A stretch of 31,148 nt of DNA from an uncultured Eubacteriales bacterium (GTDB lineage: Bacteria > Bacillota > Clostridia > Oscillospirales > Acutalibacteraceae), in assembly GCA_934464615.1 (NCBI GenBank), contig CAKSKA010000017.1:1-31148 (forward strand), given 5' to 3'. The translations under genes were made by a program, and so were the position numbers. The notes below the pieces were generated by a model that was not told where the DNA came from, ran no database searches, and saw nothing but the letters and a program-made list of their open reading frames with translations. Shown piece after piece: positions 14,694 to 21,492 of this stretch. How positions within the stretch are numbered: position 1 is the stretch's first letter; every line of letters begins with the position of its first letter.

Positions 14694-14760
14694 TTTTTTC
14701 GGATATGATGTTTGCTGCCGTTAAAATTATATTTCATTAAATACTTTACGGATATACGCA

Positions 14761-14800
14761 AAAAACCCGAAGCCAATTTGATAATCGGCTTCGGGTTTTT
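14761..14800. terminator. Bidirectional terminator
   Basis: A perfect 14-pair stem AAAAACCCGAAGCC/GGCTTCGGGTTTTT with a 12-base loop. It ends the XRE-ImmA transcript and can act on the opposite strand. The next 150 bases hold a short palindrome (14906-14918) and no gene I can support. Confidence 0.85.
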
Positions 14801-14955
14801 ATATGAAAGCTCTTAACAATTAAACAGTCTTATTCGGCGCCGTGATAATGCAAAGAATTTCCGCGGCATTTGCAAGTACCTGAAACATCTTAAATGTTTT
14901 TTAAACCGCTTGAAGCGGCTTCATTATATTTTCATTTTTAACATAGTGCCGCTAA

Positions 14956-15696
14956 TCAGCACCCTGCAAGTTTTAAAAACTTTTTGTCGGATTGTATTGC
15001 CTGCGTAACAAACTCTCCGTCACGGAACAGCGCATATGTCGTAACAGGTGCCGGTACGTTTTGTGCCGTTTGCTTATCTGTAATATGTATTGCTTTAAAC
15101 GGAATGTTATGTTCCTTTGCAACCTCCTGCACTCTCGGCACCCAGTAGTAAGTAAACGGGCACTGATCCGTATAATAAACAACAAAACCGCTGTCTTTTG
15201 TGTTAGGATGCTTTGCACATTCTTTAAATTTCGGCGGCTCGGCAGTCTTATCAAACGGCAAATACATCAGTGTAATACCGCAATCGGATGTATCGGCAAC
15301 TGTAAAGCCCTTGTACGCCATATATTTCGAATCGGAAAGGAATTCCCTTTTCCTGCCTTGCGATGAAAGAATACATACGCCTTTCCTGCCTTTTGCCTTT
15401 GCATCACGGATACACTCCGACAGCAAATCATTCGAATACCCGTGTCCTTTCATTGAGCCTGCAATCCACAGACAGTTAATGTACATATACCCTTCTGCCT
15501 CAATCGGCACCCACGCATTCTCCGCGGGAATATACTCTATAAAACATTTTCCCCGTTCCTCGCTGCGATAAAACACCAAACCATCATCAAGCCGCTGTTT
15601 CATCCACTCTTTTTTCGCTGTACTTTGTTTGCCGGACATAGCACAACAAATGTGCTCTTTATCAATGTTTTCTTTAGTAATCTTAATATAGTTCAT
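14956..15696 (-). CDS. GNAT acetyltransferase with YoaP C-terminal domain
   Basis: A 246-residue protein. The N-terminal half has the GNAT layout: GKCFIEYIPAENAW, YMYINCLWIAGSMKGHGYSNDLL (acetyl-CoA binding loop, here GSMKGHGYS) and GRKGVCILSS. The C-terminal half (about 160-246) matches the YoaP domain: GFVVYYTDQCPFTYYWV with a single Cys, HNIPFKAIHI, TYALFRDGEFVTQ. The acetylated substrate is not known for this family. GGAGG precedes the ATG. It is probably in one unit with the tiny upstream ORF and separate from rubrerythrin, which has its own terminator. Confidence 0.85.
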   Translation of the reverse strand: MNYIKITKENIDKEHICCAMSGKQSTAKKEWMKQRLDDGLVFYRSEERGKCFIEYIPAENAWVPIEAEGYMYINCLWIAGSMKGHGYSNDLLSECIRDAKAKGRKGVCILSSQGRKREFLSDSKYMAYKGFTVADTSDCGITLMYLPFDKTAEPPKFKECAKHPNTKDSGFVVYYTDQCPFTYYWVPRVQEVAKEHNIPFKAIHITDKQTAQNVPAPVTTYALFRDGEFVTQAIQSDKKFLKLAGC

Positions 15697-15735
15697 TTTT
15701 AACCTCCGCCGACTGATATATTTTTAAAAATTGCC

Positions 15736-15864
15736 TTATATGCCAATCATTTCCGCCGCTTTATCCGCCCGTTCCGGTTCGCGATCACACAGTCCTGTCC
15801 AATCCGAAATAAGCAAGCAAAGCTGCGCCGGCAAATTTTGTTGTTTTGTATTGTCCGGTTTCAT
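15736..15864 (-). CDS. Possible 42-residue protein upstream of the acetyltransferase
   Basis: An ATG-started frame of 42 codons with an amphipathic, charged sequence (MKPDNTKQQNLPAQ, then LCLLISDWTGLCDREPERA). AAAGGCAG lies about nine bases before the ATG, a moderate ribosome site. It ends 39 bases before the acetyltransferase start. It has no family I recognise and could be a chance frame. Confidence 0.3.
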   Translation of the reverse strand: MKPDNTKQQNLPAQLCLLISDWTGLCDREPERADKAAEMIGI

Positions 15865-15969
15865 TGATTACTGCCTTTAATTAACAATATTTATGATTTA
15901 ATTATAACTGCCTGACGTTAAATTATCAAGGGTTGCAAAAACAATAGAAGATAACTGTAATTCGGCAAA

Positions 15970-16014
15970 CAAAAAAATAAGGCACCCCCCACGAAAAAAT
16001 CGGTAGAGTGCCTT
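15970..16014 (-). terminator. Terminator of the perR-rubrerythrin transcript
   Basis: Stem AAGGCAC/GTGCCTT (15979-15985 with 16008-16014) with a long loop, followed on the minus strand by TTATTTTTTTG. Confidence 0.75.
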
Positions 16015-16027
16015 GTAAATGATGCTA

Positions 16028-16573
16028 TTACTTGCCGAAATAACGGTTTAAGAGTCCCTCGAAAGCTTTACCGTGACGGGCTTCATCGCGAGCCATTTCA
16101 TGTACGGTATCGTGTATTGCGTCAAGACCTAATTCTTTTGCAAGTTTTGCAAGTTCGGTTTTGCCGCGTGTTGCGCCGTTTTCGGCATCTACGCGCATTT
16201 CAAGATTTTTCTTTGTGGAATCGGTAATAACCTCGCCGAGCATTTCCGCAAATTTAGCAGCATGTTCGGCCTCTTCATAAGCGGCTTTTTCCCAATAAAG
16301 ACCTATTTCGGGATAACCCTCCCTGTGTGCTACGCGTGCCATTGCAAGATACATACCAACCTCGCTGCACTCACCGTTAAAGTTCTCGCGCAAACCTTCA
16401 ATTATACGGTTATCAACGCCCTGTGCTACGCCTACAACGTGTTCGGCTGCCCAACTTTTCTCGTCTGACTGCTCAACAAATTTTGAAGCGGGAGCATGGC
16501 ATATCGGGCACTCTGCCGGAGCAGAATCGCCTTCGTGTACATAACCGCATACAGAACATACAAATTTTTTCAT
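16028..16573 (-). CDS. Rubrerythrin (rubredoxin-first type)
   Basis: A 181-residue protein. The rubredoxin iron site comes first (C6, C9, C22, C25: VCSVCGYVHEG and CPICHAP), then a four-helix diiron domain with the ligand helices ECSEVGMYLAMARVAHREG, AYEEAEHAAKF, ENGATRGKTE and ARDEARHGKAFEG. The inverted order marks the clostridial 'reverse' rubrerythrins, which reduce hydrogen peroxide and oxygen with NAD(P)H-derived electrons. The ATG at 16573 is preferred because AGGTG precedes it and the CxxC motif follows at once. It lies 19 bases behind perR in the same transcript, so peroxide induces it. Confidence 0.95.
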   Translation of the reverse strand: MKKFVCSVCGYVHEGDSAPAECPICHAPASKFVEQSDEKSWAAEHVVGVAQGVDNRIIEGLRENFNGECSEVGMYLAMARVAHREGYPEIGLYWEKAAYEEAEHAAKFAEMLGEVITDSTKKNLEMRVDAENGATRGKTELAKLAKELGLDAIHDTVHEMARDEARHGKAFEGLLNRYFGK

Positions 16574-16592
16574 TTTAATGCACCTCGTAAAA

Positions 16593-16976
16593 TTATTTTT
16601 TATCACTCATACAGTCTTTGCAAACGCCTTCAAACTGAAGCGCCTCTTGTTGCACATGACAGCCGAGTGTTTTTTCAACGTAATTTTTAAGATTATTCGA
16701 CGGAGTTTTGCAATCAAAAATCCTGCCGCAAAGTCTGCAACGGAAATGCATGTGCGGGGTTGTATCCGCGTCAAAATGCTGGAAACCGTCGCCCACATCA
16801 ATTTCAAGTATATCCCCTGCCTGTGCAAGCGCTGTCAGGTTACGGTAAACCGTACCGAGGCTTATATTCGGAATTTCCGCTTTTGCCTGTTCGTATATCC
16901 AATTTACCGTGGGGTGTGATGTTGTGGAAGACAATACCTTTAATACCGTTTCCCTTTGCCTTGAATAATTTTTCAT
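16593..16976 (-). CDS. perR: Fur-family peroxide regulator PerR
   Basis: A 127-residue Fur-family repressor. Residues 1-about 75 are the winged helix (RQRETVLKVLSSTTSHPTVNWIYEQAK, ISLGTVYRNLTALAQAGDI). The regulatory metal site lies in FQHFDADTTPHMHF, and the structural zinc site is CRLCG with CKDC near the end. PerR rather than Fur or Zur is supported by the cotranscribed rubrerythrin and by the palindrome CAGTAATGATTACTG over its own promoter. PerR senses peroxide through metal-catalysed oxidation of its histidines. Confidence 0.9.
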   Translation of the reverse strand: MKNYSRQRETVLKVLSSTTSHPTVNWIYEQAKAEIPNISLGTVYRNLTALAQAGDILEIDVGDGFQHFDADTTPHMHFRCRLCGRIFDCKTPSNNLKNYVEKTLGCHVQQEALQFEGVCKDCMSDKK

Positions 16977-16996
16977 TTTTTGCTCCGTTCAAAAAT

Positions 16997-17011
16997 CAGT
17001 AATGATTACTG
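16997..17011. promoter_or_regulatory. PerR-box-like operator
   Basis: Perfect 15-base palindrome CAGTAATGATTACTG, close to the AATNATT core of known PerR boxes. It overlaps the predicted transcription start of the perR-rubrerythrin promoter, so binding would block initiation. Confidence 0.75.
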
Positions 17012-17017
17012 TTTTAT

Positions 17018-17045
17018 ATTATACACACTTTTAAAGATTTGTCAA
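17018..17045 (-). promoter_or_regulatory. Promoter of perR-rubrerythrin
   Basis: On the minus strand, TTGACA (17045-17040), a 16-base spacer and TATAAT (17023-17018). The start site lies near 17010, inside the palindrome. Confidence 0.8.
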
Positions 17046-17069
17046 GTACTTTTTTTAATTGACAAAATA

Positions 17070-17098
17070 TTGACAATTTAATTTTTTTGTTTAATAAT
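17070..17098 (+). promoter_or_regulatory. Probable rex promoter
   Basis: TTGACA (17070-17075), a 17-base spacer and AATAAT (17093-17098). A second TTGACA lies at 17059. The -10 is imperfect. Confidence 0.45.
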
Positions 17099-17129
17099 AT
17101 AATTAATGAAAAAACGGGAGCGCGAAAGT

Positions 17130-17765
17130 ATGAATGTTAACGGTATTTCAAATCAGGTAATTAAACGGCTGCCCAGATATTACAGATTTTTGGGCGAGCT
17201 TTCAAGTTCCGGTGTTAAAAAAATATCGTCCGGAGAACTCGGACGGAGAATGGGCTTAACGGCAAGCCAAATACGTCAGGACCTGAACTGCTTCGGCGGA
17301 TTCGGGCAGCAGGGATACGGTTATAATACCGATATGCTGCGCGAGGAAATCGGCGCAATACTCGGCGTTGACCAATTAAAAAAAATTATACTTATAGGTG
17401 CCGGCAATTTAGGTCAGGCGGTCGCCCTGCACCTTGATTTTGAAAAAAAAGGATTTTGCCTTGTAGGAATTTTTGATAAAAAGGAATCGGTTATAGGCAA
17501 CACCGTACGCAACATACCCGTGCGCCCCATAGACAGTCTTGAAGATTTTTGCAGGGAAAACAAGCCCGATGCCGCCATACTTTGTATTCCGAAACAGGAA
17601 GTTTCCGTCATTGCCGAAAAACTTATAAAATTGAACGTGCGTGCATTCCTTAATTTCAGCCATTACGATTTATCTTTAAAATACAGCGGTATAACGGTAG
17701 AAAATGTACATTTCGGCGACAGCCTTATGCAGCTTTCGTACAATATAAAAAATATGAATAATTAA
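17130..17765 (+). CDS. rex: Redox-sensing transcriptional repressor Rex
   Basis: A 211-residue protein. The N-terminal winged helix reads VIKRLPRYYRFLGELSSSG, SSGELGRRMGLTASQIRQDL, FGGFGQQGYGY. The Rossmann domain follows with IILIGAGNLGQAVA, the NAD(H) site and FDKKESVIGNTV. The C-terminal swapping helix region ends in FGDSLMQLSYNI. Rex binds DNA when NAD+ is high and lets go when NADH rises, controlling fermentation genes. The ATG at 17130 is chosen because GGGAG lies nine bases before it, while the ATG at 17106 has no ribosome site. It is the first gene of a cluster read toward DUF421/DUF4363 with only 35 bases between. Confidence 0.95.
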   Translation: MNVNGISNQVIKRLPRYYRFLGELSSSGVKKISSGELGRRMGLTASQIRQDLNCFGGFGQQGYGYNTDMLREEIGAILGVDQLKKIILIGAGNLGQAVALHLDFEKKGFCLVGIFDKKESVIGNTVRNIPVRPIDSLEDFCRENKPDAAILCIPKQEVSVIAEKLIKLNVRAFLNFSHYDLSLKYSGITVENVHFGDSLMQLSYNIKNMNN

Positions 17766-17800
17766 AAAATTTTCCCACAAAATAAGTGCGGTGAAGAATT

Positions 17801-18478
17801 ATGGTAATAACACTTATCCGCACAGCACTGCTTTATACATTTGTAACCATAGGTATACGTTTAATGGGAAAACGCCAAATAGGCGATATGCAGCCTAACG
17901 AACTTGTTGTTACTTTGCTTATATCGGAAATTGCGGCAATACCTTTGCAGGACACAACACAACCCGTTATTAACGGTATAGTTGCCATTTGCGCGCTTGT
18001 TGTAATTGAAATATTGCTTTCGGCATTGTCGGTTAAAAGCCATGTAATACGCCGCGTATTAAGCGGAAAATCCGTAATAATAATTAAAGACGGCGAAATA
18101 GACCAAAATGCAATGAAAAAAGTACGTTTAACGGTTATTGACCTGATAGAACTGCTGCGCGCACAGGACGTATTTGATATAAGCACTGTAGCGTATGCCG
18201 TTTTGGAAGTTAACGGAAGTCTGAGCGTACTGCTTAAAAATGCGGAACAACCGCCCACAAAGCAGGAAATGGCGGTTAAAAGAAAACCGGACAGTCTGCA
18301 GATGCCCGTAATAATAGACGGCACAATAATGAAGGACTCCCTTGCCGATATAAACGCAACCGAAGCCGCAATATATGCAATGCTTAAAGAGCAGTCGCTT
18401 ACCGTAGACGATGTGTTCCTTATGACGCTTGACTCACTGGGTAACAGCCGTATAGTTAAACAGGAGGAAGCCGCATGA
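17801..18478 (+). CDS. DUF421 (YetF-like) membrane protein
   Basis: A 225-residue protein with about three N-terminal hydrophobic helices (LIRTALLYTFVTIGIRL, LVVTLLISEIAAIPL, IVAICALVVIEILLSAL) and the DUF421 hallmarks IRLMGKRQIGDMQPNELVVT and KSVIIIKDGEI. Cytosolic repeats follow: LTVIDLIELLRAQDVFDISTVAYAVLEVNGSLSV. The cellular role of this family is not settled. A relation to sporulation has been suggested in spore formers. It overlaps the following DUF4363 gene by four bases, a pairing that is conserved in Clostridia. GGTGAAG precedes the ATG. Confidence 0.9.
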   Translation: MVITLIRTALLYTFVTIGIRLMGKRQIGDMQPNELVVTLLISEIAAIPLQDTTQPVINGIVAICALVVIEILLSALSVKSHVIRRVLSGKSVIIIKDGEIDQNAMKKVRLTVIDLIELLRAQDVFDISTVAYAVLEVNGSLSVLLKNAEQPPTKQEMAVKRKPDSLQMPVIIDGTIMKDSLADINATEAAIYAMLKEQSLTVDDVFLMTLDSLGNSRIVKQEEAA

Positions 18479-18852
18479 AACGAGTTATTGCAGCCATAGT
18501 GCTTATATTAGCCGTCGCGGGATTTTGCGTTTTTAATGTGGTATATATTGAAAATTCGTATAATGATTTAAAATCCGATATAGACGGCATAAAAGAATCT
18601 TACAGCAGCGAATCGGTCAAGGCAGCACAAAAAAAGGCTGCCGAATTTGAAGAAAAATGGGTAAAAAAAGAGGACAACCTCTCTGTATTCGTAAACCACG
18701 ATATAATAGACGAATTAGGCGTATCCATATCAAAATTACCTATATACGCACCGCTTAACGAGGAATTGTTTTTGGCAGAATGTAAAGAAATAGAAATAGG
18801 TCTTTTGCATATGCTAAACGATACAAAAATTAATATGCACAGTTTATTCTGA
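18475..18852 (+). CDS. DUF4363 family membrane-anchored protein
   Basis: A 125-residue protein with one N-terminal helix (VIAAIVLILAVAGFCVFNVVY) and an outer helical part with FEEKWVKKEDNLSVFVNHDIIDEL, typical of DUF4363. It starts at an ATGA overlap with the DUF421 gene, so the two are made together and probably act as a pair at the membrane. A terminator follows after five bases. Confidence 0.85.
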   Translation: MKRVIAAIVLILAVAGFCVFNVVYIENSYNDLKSDIDGIKESYSSESVKAAQKKAAEFEEKWVKKEDNLSVFVNHDIIDELGVSISKLPIYAPLNEELFLAECKEIEIGLLHMLNDTKINMHSLF

Positions 18853-18856
18853 TAAA

Positions 18857-18885
18857 AAAACAGACCGCTTTTTGCGGTCTGTTTT
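18857..18885. terminator. Bidirectional terminator between DUF4363 and rpsT
   Basis: Twelve-pair stem AAAACAGACCGC/GCGGTCTGTTTT with a five-base loop and a T-run in both directions. Confidence 0.9.
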
Positions 18886-18897
18886 AATATAACATTG

Positions 18898-19158
18898 TTA
18901 GTTTGCTTTGTTTAAACGGGTAACCAAAGCTGATTTTTTATGAGCAGCGTTATTCTTATGAAGAATACCCTTTGAAGCTGCCTGATCAATCTTTTTAACA
19001 GCAACCTTAACTGCTTCGGCAGCATTTGCATCTTTGCTCTCGATAGCAGCATCAGCCTTTTTGACTGCTGTTCTAAGAGCAGAACGATAAGCCTTATTGC
19101 GCTGATTGTTAGCTTCGCTAACGAGAACACGCTTTTTTGCTGATTTAATATTCGGCAT
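18898..19158 (-). CDS. rpsT: 30S ribosomal protein S20
   Basis: An 86-residue basic helical protein beginning MPNIKSAKKRVLVSEANNQR and containing KGILHKNNAAHKKSALVTRL, the standard S20 landmarks. S20 binds 16S rRNA in the 30S body. GAGGAGGTG precedes the ATG. Its place next to gpr and divergent from it matches the order in many Firmicutes. Confidence 0.97.
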   Translation of the reverse strand: MPNIKSAKKRVLVSEANNQRNKAYRSALRTAVKKADAAIESKDANAAEAVKVAVKKIDQAASKGILHKNNAAHKKSALVTRLNKAN

Positions 19159-19265
19159 TGTCGCACCTCCTCAAAAATACTCAAGTAATATTATATTAAC
19201 ATCTTTGCGCAAAAATTGCAATAGTTTTTTAATAAATTTTAAAAAAAGCGGAAATAATACTATCG

Positions 19266-20132
19266 GTGATAACTTTGGAACCGAGAACCGACCTTGCAGT
19301 TGAAAAAATTGAGAATACCGATAAACAGTTAAAGGGAATAGAAAGTACCGATTATATTGCAGGCAGTATAAAAGTAACAAGAACACGCATAACCACACAG
19401 GATGCCTGCAAACGCATAGGAAAGCCTATAGGGGAATATGTAACGGCCGACATTCCCGATATATCGGGAAGCACGGAAGAATACGGTGATATCTCTGCTG
19501 CGCTTGCCGATGAAATATCTTTTCTTTTACCGAAAAATTTTAAAACAGCACTTGTAATCGGACTCGGAAACAGAGATATCACCCCTGATGCACTTGGTCC
19601 CAAAACTGCCGAGAGTATACTTGCAACGCGTCACATTACACCTGAAACGGCACGAGATATAGGCCTTGCCGATTTAAAAAGCGTTGCGGTACTGTCCCCC
19701 GGGGTTTTGGGACAAACGGGAATTGAAGTCGGCGAAATAATACTCGGCATTTCACAGCGAATACAGCCGGACGCCGTTATTACGGTTGATGCTTTGGCAG
19801 CGCTTAATACAAGCCGTTTGTGCCGTACGGTACAAATTTCCAACACGGGTATAACACCGGGCTCGGGAGTCGGAAATTCACGATTTGAAATAAGCAGTAA
19901 AACTCTCGGAATACCGGTAATTGCAATAGGTATTCCGACAGTGGTGTGCGCCGACGCCATAGCACATGAACTCGGCACCGATATACCCACAGGCAGCGCA
20001 ATGAAAAATATGATAGTAACTCCGTCGGATATAGACGCGAAAATCGAACATTCCGCCCGTTTGCTCGGTTTTTCGGTGTGCCGCGCATTGCAACCGCAAA
20101 TAAGTTTTGAAACACTGTATGCGCTGACATAA
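19266..20132 (+). CDS. gpr: GPR germination protease
   Basis: A 288-residue protein of the A25 family that degrades small acid-soluble spore proteins during germination. Landmarks are PRTDLAVEK at the start, VTRTRITTQDACKRIGKPIGEYVT, LVIGLGNRDITPDALGPKTAE, SPGVLGQTGIE, ITVDALAALNTSRLCRTVQIS and GIPTVVCADA. It is made as a zymogen in the forespore, where sigma-G normally drives it. I could not confirm a sigma-G promoter. The GTG at 19266 is the likely start (a TTG three codons on is possible), and the ribosome site is weak. It is cotranscribed with spoIIP. Confidence 0.95.
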   Translation: MITLEPRTDLAVEKIENTDKQLKGIESTDYIAGSIKVTRTRITTQDACKRIGKPIGEYVTADIPDISGSTEEYGDISAALADEISFLLPKNFKTALVIGLGNRDITPDALGPKTAESILATRHITPETARDIGLADLKSVAVLSPGVLGQTGIEVGEIILGISQRIQPDAVITVDALAALNTSRLCRTVQISNTGITPGSGVGNSRFEISSKTLGIPVIAIGIPTVVCADAIAHELGTDIPTGSAMKNMIVTPSDIDAKIEHSARLLGFSVCRALQPQISFETLYALT

Positions 20133-20170
20133 ATAAATATATTATCACATATAATTTAGCGGTGATGTAA

Positions 20171-21253
20171 ATGAACTTCAAAGCATTATCGCTTATTATT
20201 ATGACGGTAATTTCAGCAATATATCTGTGTGTTTTCGGCACATACGAATATGTTAATTATAATTTCCCCAGCGCGTTAAAAACAATCGGCAGCGAACTGC
20301 GGCAAGTGTCTTACACGGCGGCTGAAAGCGGAAAAAGCAAAGATAAAAATACCGACGTTTCGGACACGCATTCCGATAATGGAGATACTAAGGACGACAG
20401 CGGCAAAACCGATACCGACGCACAAACCGATGCCGTACAGGCGTCTGCCGCCGAAAACGCCGTAGGCAAAATAATACCCAAATTTATTACGCCTTACGGG
20501 GCAAACGTTAAGTACAACAACGTGTATTTACGCAACGCCGCCGGTGCCGATTTTGACATTGCCGCATTGCTGAAAAACGCACTGCCGTTTAAAATTAAGA
20601 AAAACAGCGAGCCGCAGGTATTGCTTGTACATACCCATACAACCGAAAGTTTTATGCTTGAAGACAGGGATTATTACACATCGGACGACAATCCGCGAAG
20701 TCTTGATAACAACATTAATATGGTTGCGGTGGGCGATGTTTTTGAAAAAAAACTGCGTGATGCCGGAATAGGCGTTATCCACGACACCACCGTTCATGAT
20801 AATCCCGCATACACCGGCAGTTATTCAAGAGCCGCACAAACCATACTTAAAGACCTTGAAGCATATCCGTCTATCCGCATAATAATAGATCTGCACCGCG
20901 ATTCAATATCCGGCAGCGGCAGCGACAAAGTTAAAACCGTTGCCGAAGTACAGGGTAAAAAATGTGCGCAGGTAATGCTTGTAATGGGCAGCGAAACGGG
21001 TGATATAACCAACTTTCCGCATTGGCAGGATAATTTAAGTCTTGCAGTAAAATACCAGCAAACAATGGAGGTAATGTATCCGGGGCTTGCACGTGCATTG
21101 GCTTTAAATTCCGGAAAATATAACGAGCATATAAGCCGCGGTTCGCTTTTGCTTGAGGTCGGCAGCGAGGCAAACACGCTTGACGAGGCAAAAATGGCTG
21201 CAGGCTATGCGGCAGATGCACTTATAAGTCTTTTGAATACAGTTAAGGAATGA
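20171..21253 (+). CDS. spoIIP: Stage II sporulation protein P
   Basis: A 360-residue protein with an N-terminal membrane anchor (LSLIIMTVISAIYLCVFGTY), a long charged linker rich in Asp, Thr and Ser (about 55-95), then the catalytic domain: LVHTHTTESF, DDNPRSLDNNINMVAVGDVF, IIIDLHRDSISG and SLLLEVGSEANTLDEA, which supply the zinc ligands of this amidase/endopeptidase. SpoIIP works with SpoIID and SpoIIM to thin septal peptidoglycan during engulfment. The gpr-spoIIP order is conserved. GGTGATG precedes the ATG. Confidence 0.95.
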   Translation: MNFKALSLIIMTVISAIYLCVFGTYEYVNYNFPSALKTIGSELRQVSYTAAESGKSKDKNTDVSDTHSDNGDTKDDSGKTDTDAQTDAVQASAAENAVGKIIPKFITPYGANVKYNNVYLRNAAGADFDIAALLKNALPFKIKKNSEPQVLLVHTHTTESFMLEDRDYYTSDDNPRSLDNNINMVAVGDVFEKKLRDAGIGVIHDTTVHDNPAYTGSYSRAAQTILKDLEAYPSIRIIIDLHRDSISGSGSDKVKTVAEVQGKKCAQVMLVMGSETGDITNFPHWQDNLSLAVKYQQTMEVMYPGLARALALNSGKYNEHISRGSLLLEVGSEANTLDEAKMAAGYAADALISLLNTVKE

Positions 21254-21438
21254 ATAAAAAAATCTTTTTAAGAAGTTTAACCGTAAGTTTTATAATTGTA
21301 TTTAATATTATGCTGCTTGTTTTAGGCATTTGCAAAGCATACGAAAATATACGCCTTATAGGGTACGGCGAGTATGTAAGCGCAGTGGAAATAGGCAGCG
21401 GCTATATACGGGTATTGGATTATAAAATTGATTTTTAA
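21250..21438 (+). CDS. Small membrane protein after spoIIP
   Basis: A 62-residue protein with one hydrophobic helix (SLTVSFIIVFNIMLLVLGICKAY) and a short beta-like tail with IGSGYIRVLDYKIDF. It begins at an ATGA overlap with spoIIP, so it is translated with it. In Bacillus subtilis the small membrane gene yqxA lies in the same place. This protein is shorter and I do not claim homology, only the positional match. The function is unknown. Confidence 0.75.
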   Translation: MNKKIFLRSLTVSFIIVFNIMLLVLGICKAYENIRLIGYGEYVSAVEIGSGYIRVLDYKIDF

Positions 21439-21456
21439 ATTGATTATGCAAACTAA

Positions 21457-21488
21457 AAAGCGTTTCATTAGTAATAATGAAACGCTTT
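21457..21488. terminator. Bidirectional terminator after the spoIIP operon and the PASTA pseudokinase
   Basis: A perfect 14-pair stem AAAGCGTTTCATTA/TAATGAAACGCTTT with a four-base loop. T-rich DNA follows on the minus strand (TTTTTAG). Confidence 0.85.
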
Positions 21489-21492
21489 AAAT

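Noticed and set aside
14822..14890. 22-codon minus-strand frame (MFQVLANAAEILCIITAPNKTV)
   Set aside because: Too short, preceded by a stop and with no ribosome site. Possibly a gene end left from decay, but it cannot be supported.
19804..20241. 145-codon minus-strand frame opposite gpr and spoIIP
   Set aside because: It is the shadow of the two sporulation genes, which have clear family motifs.
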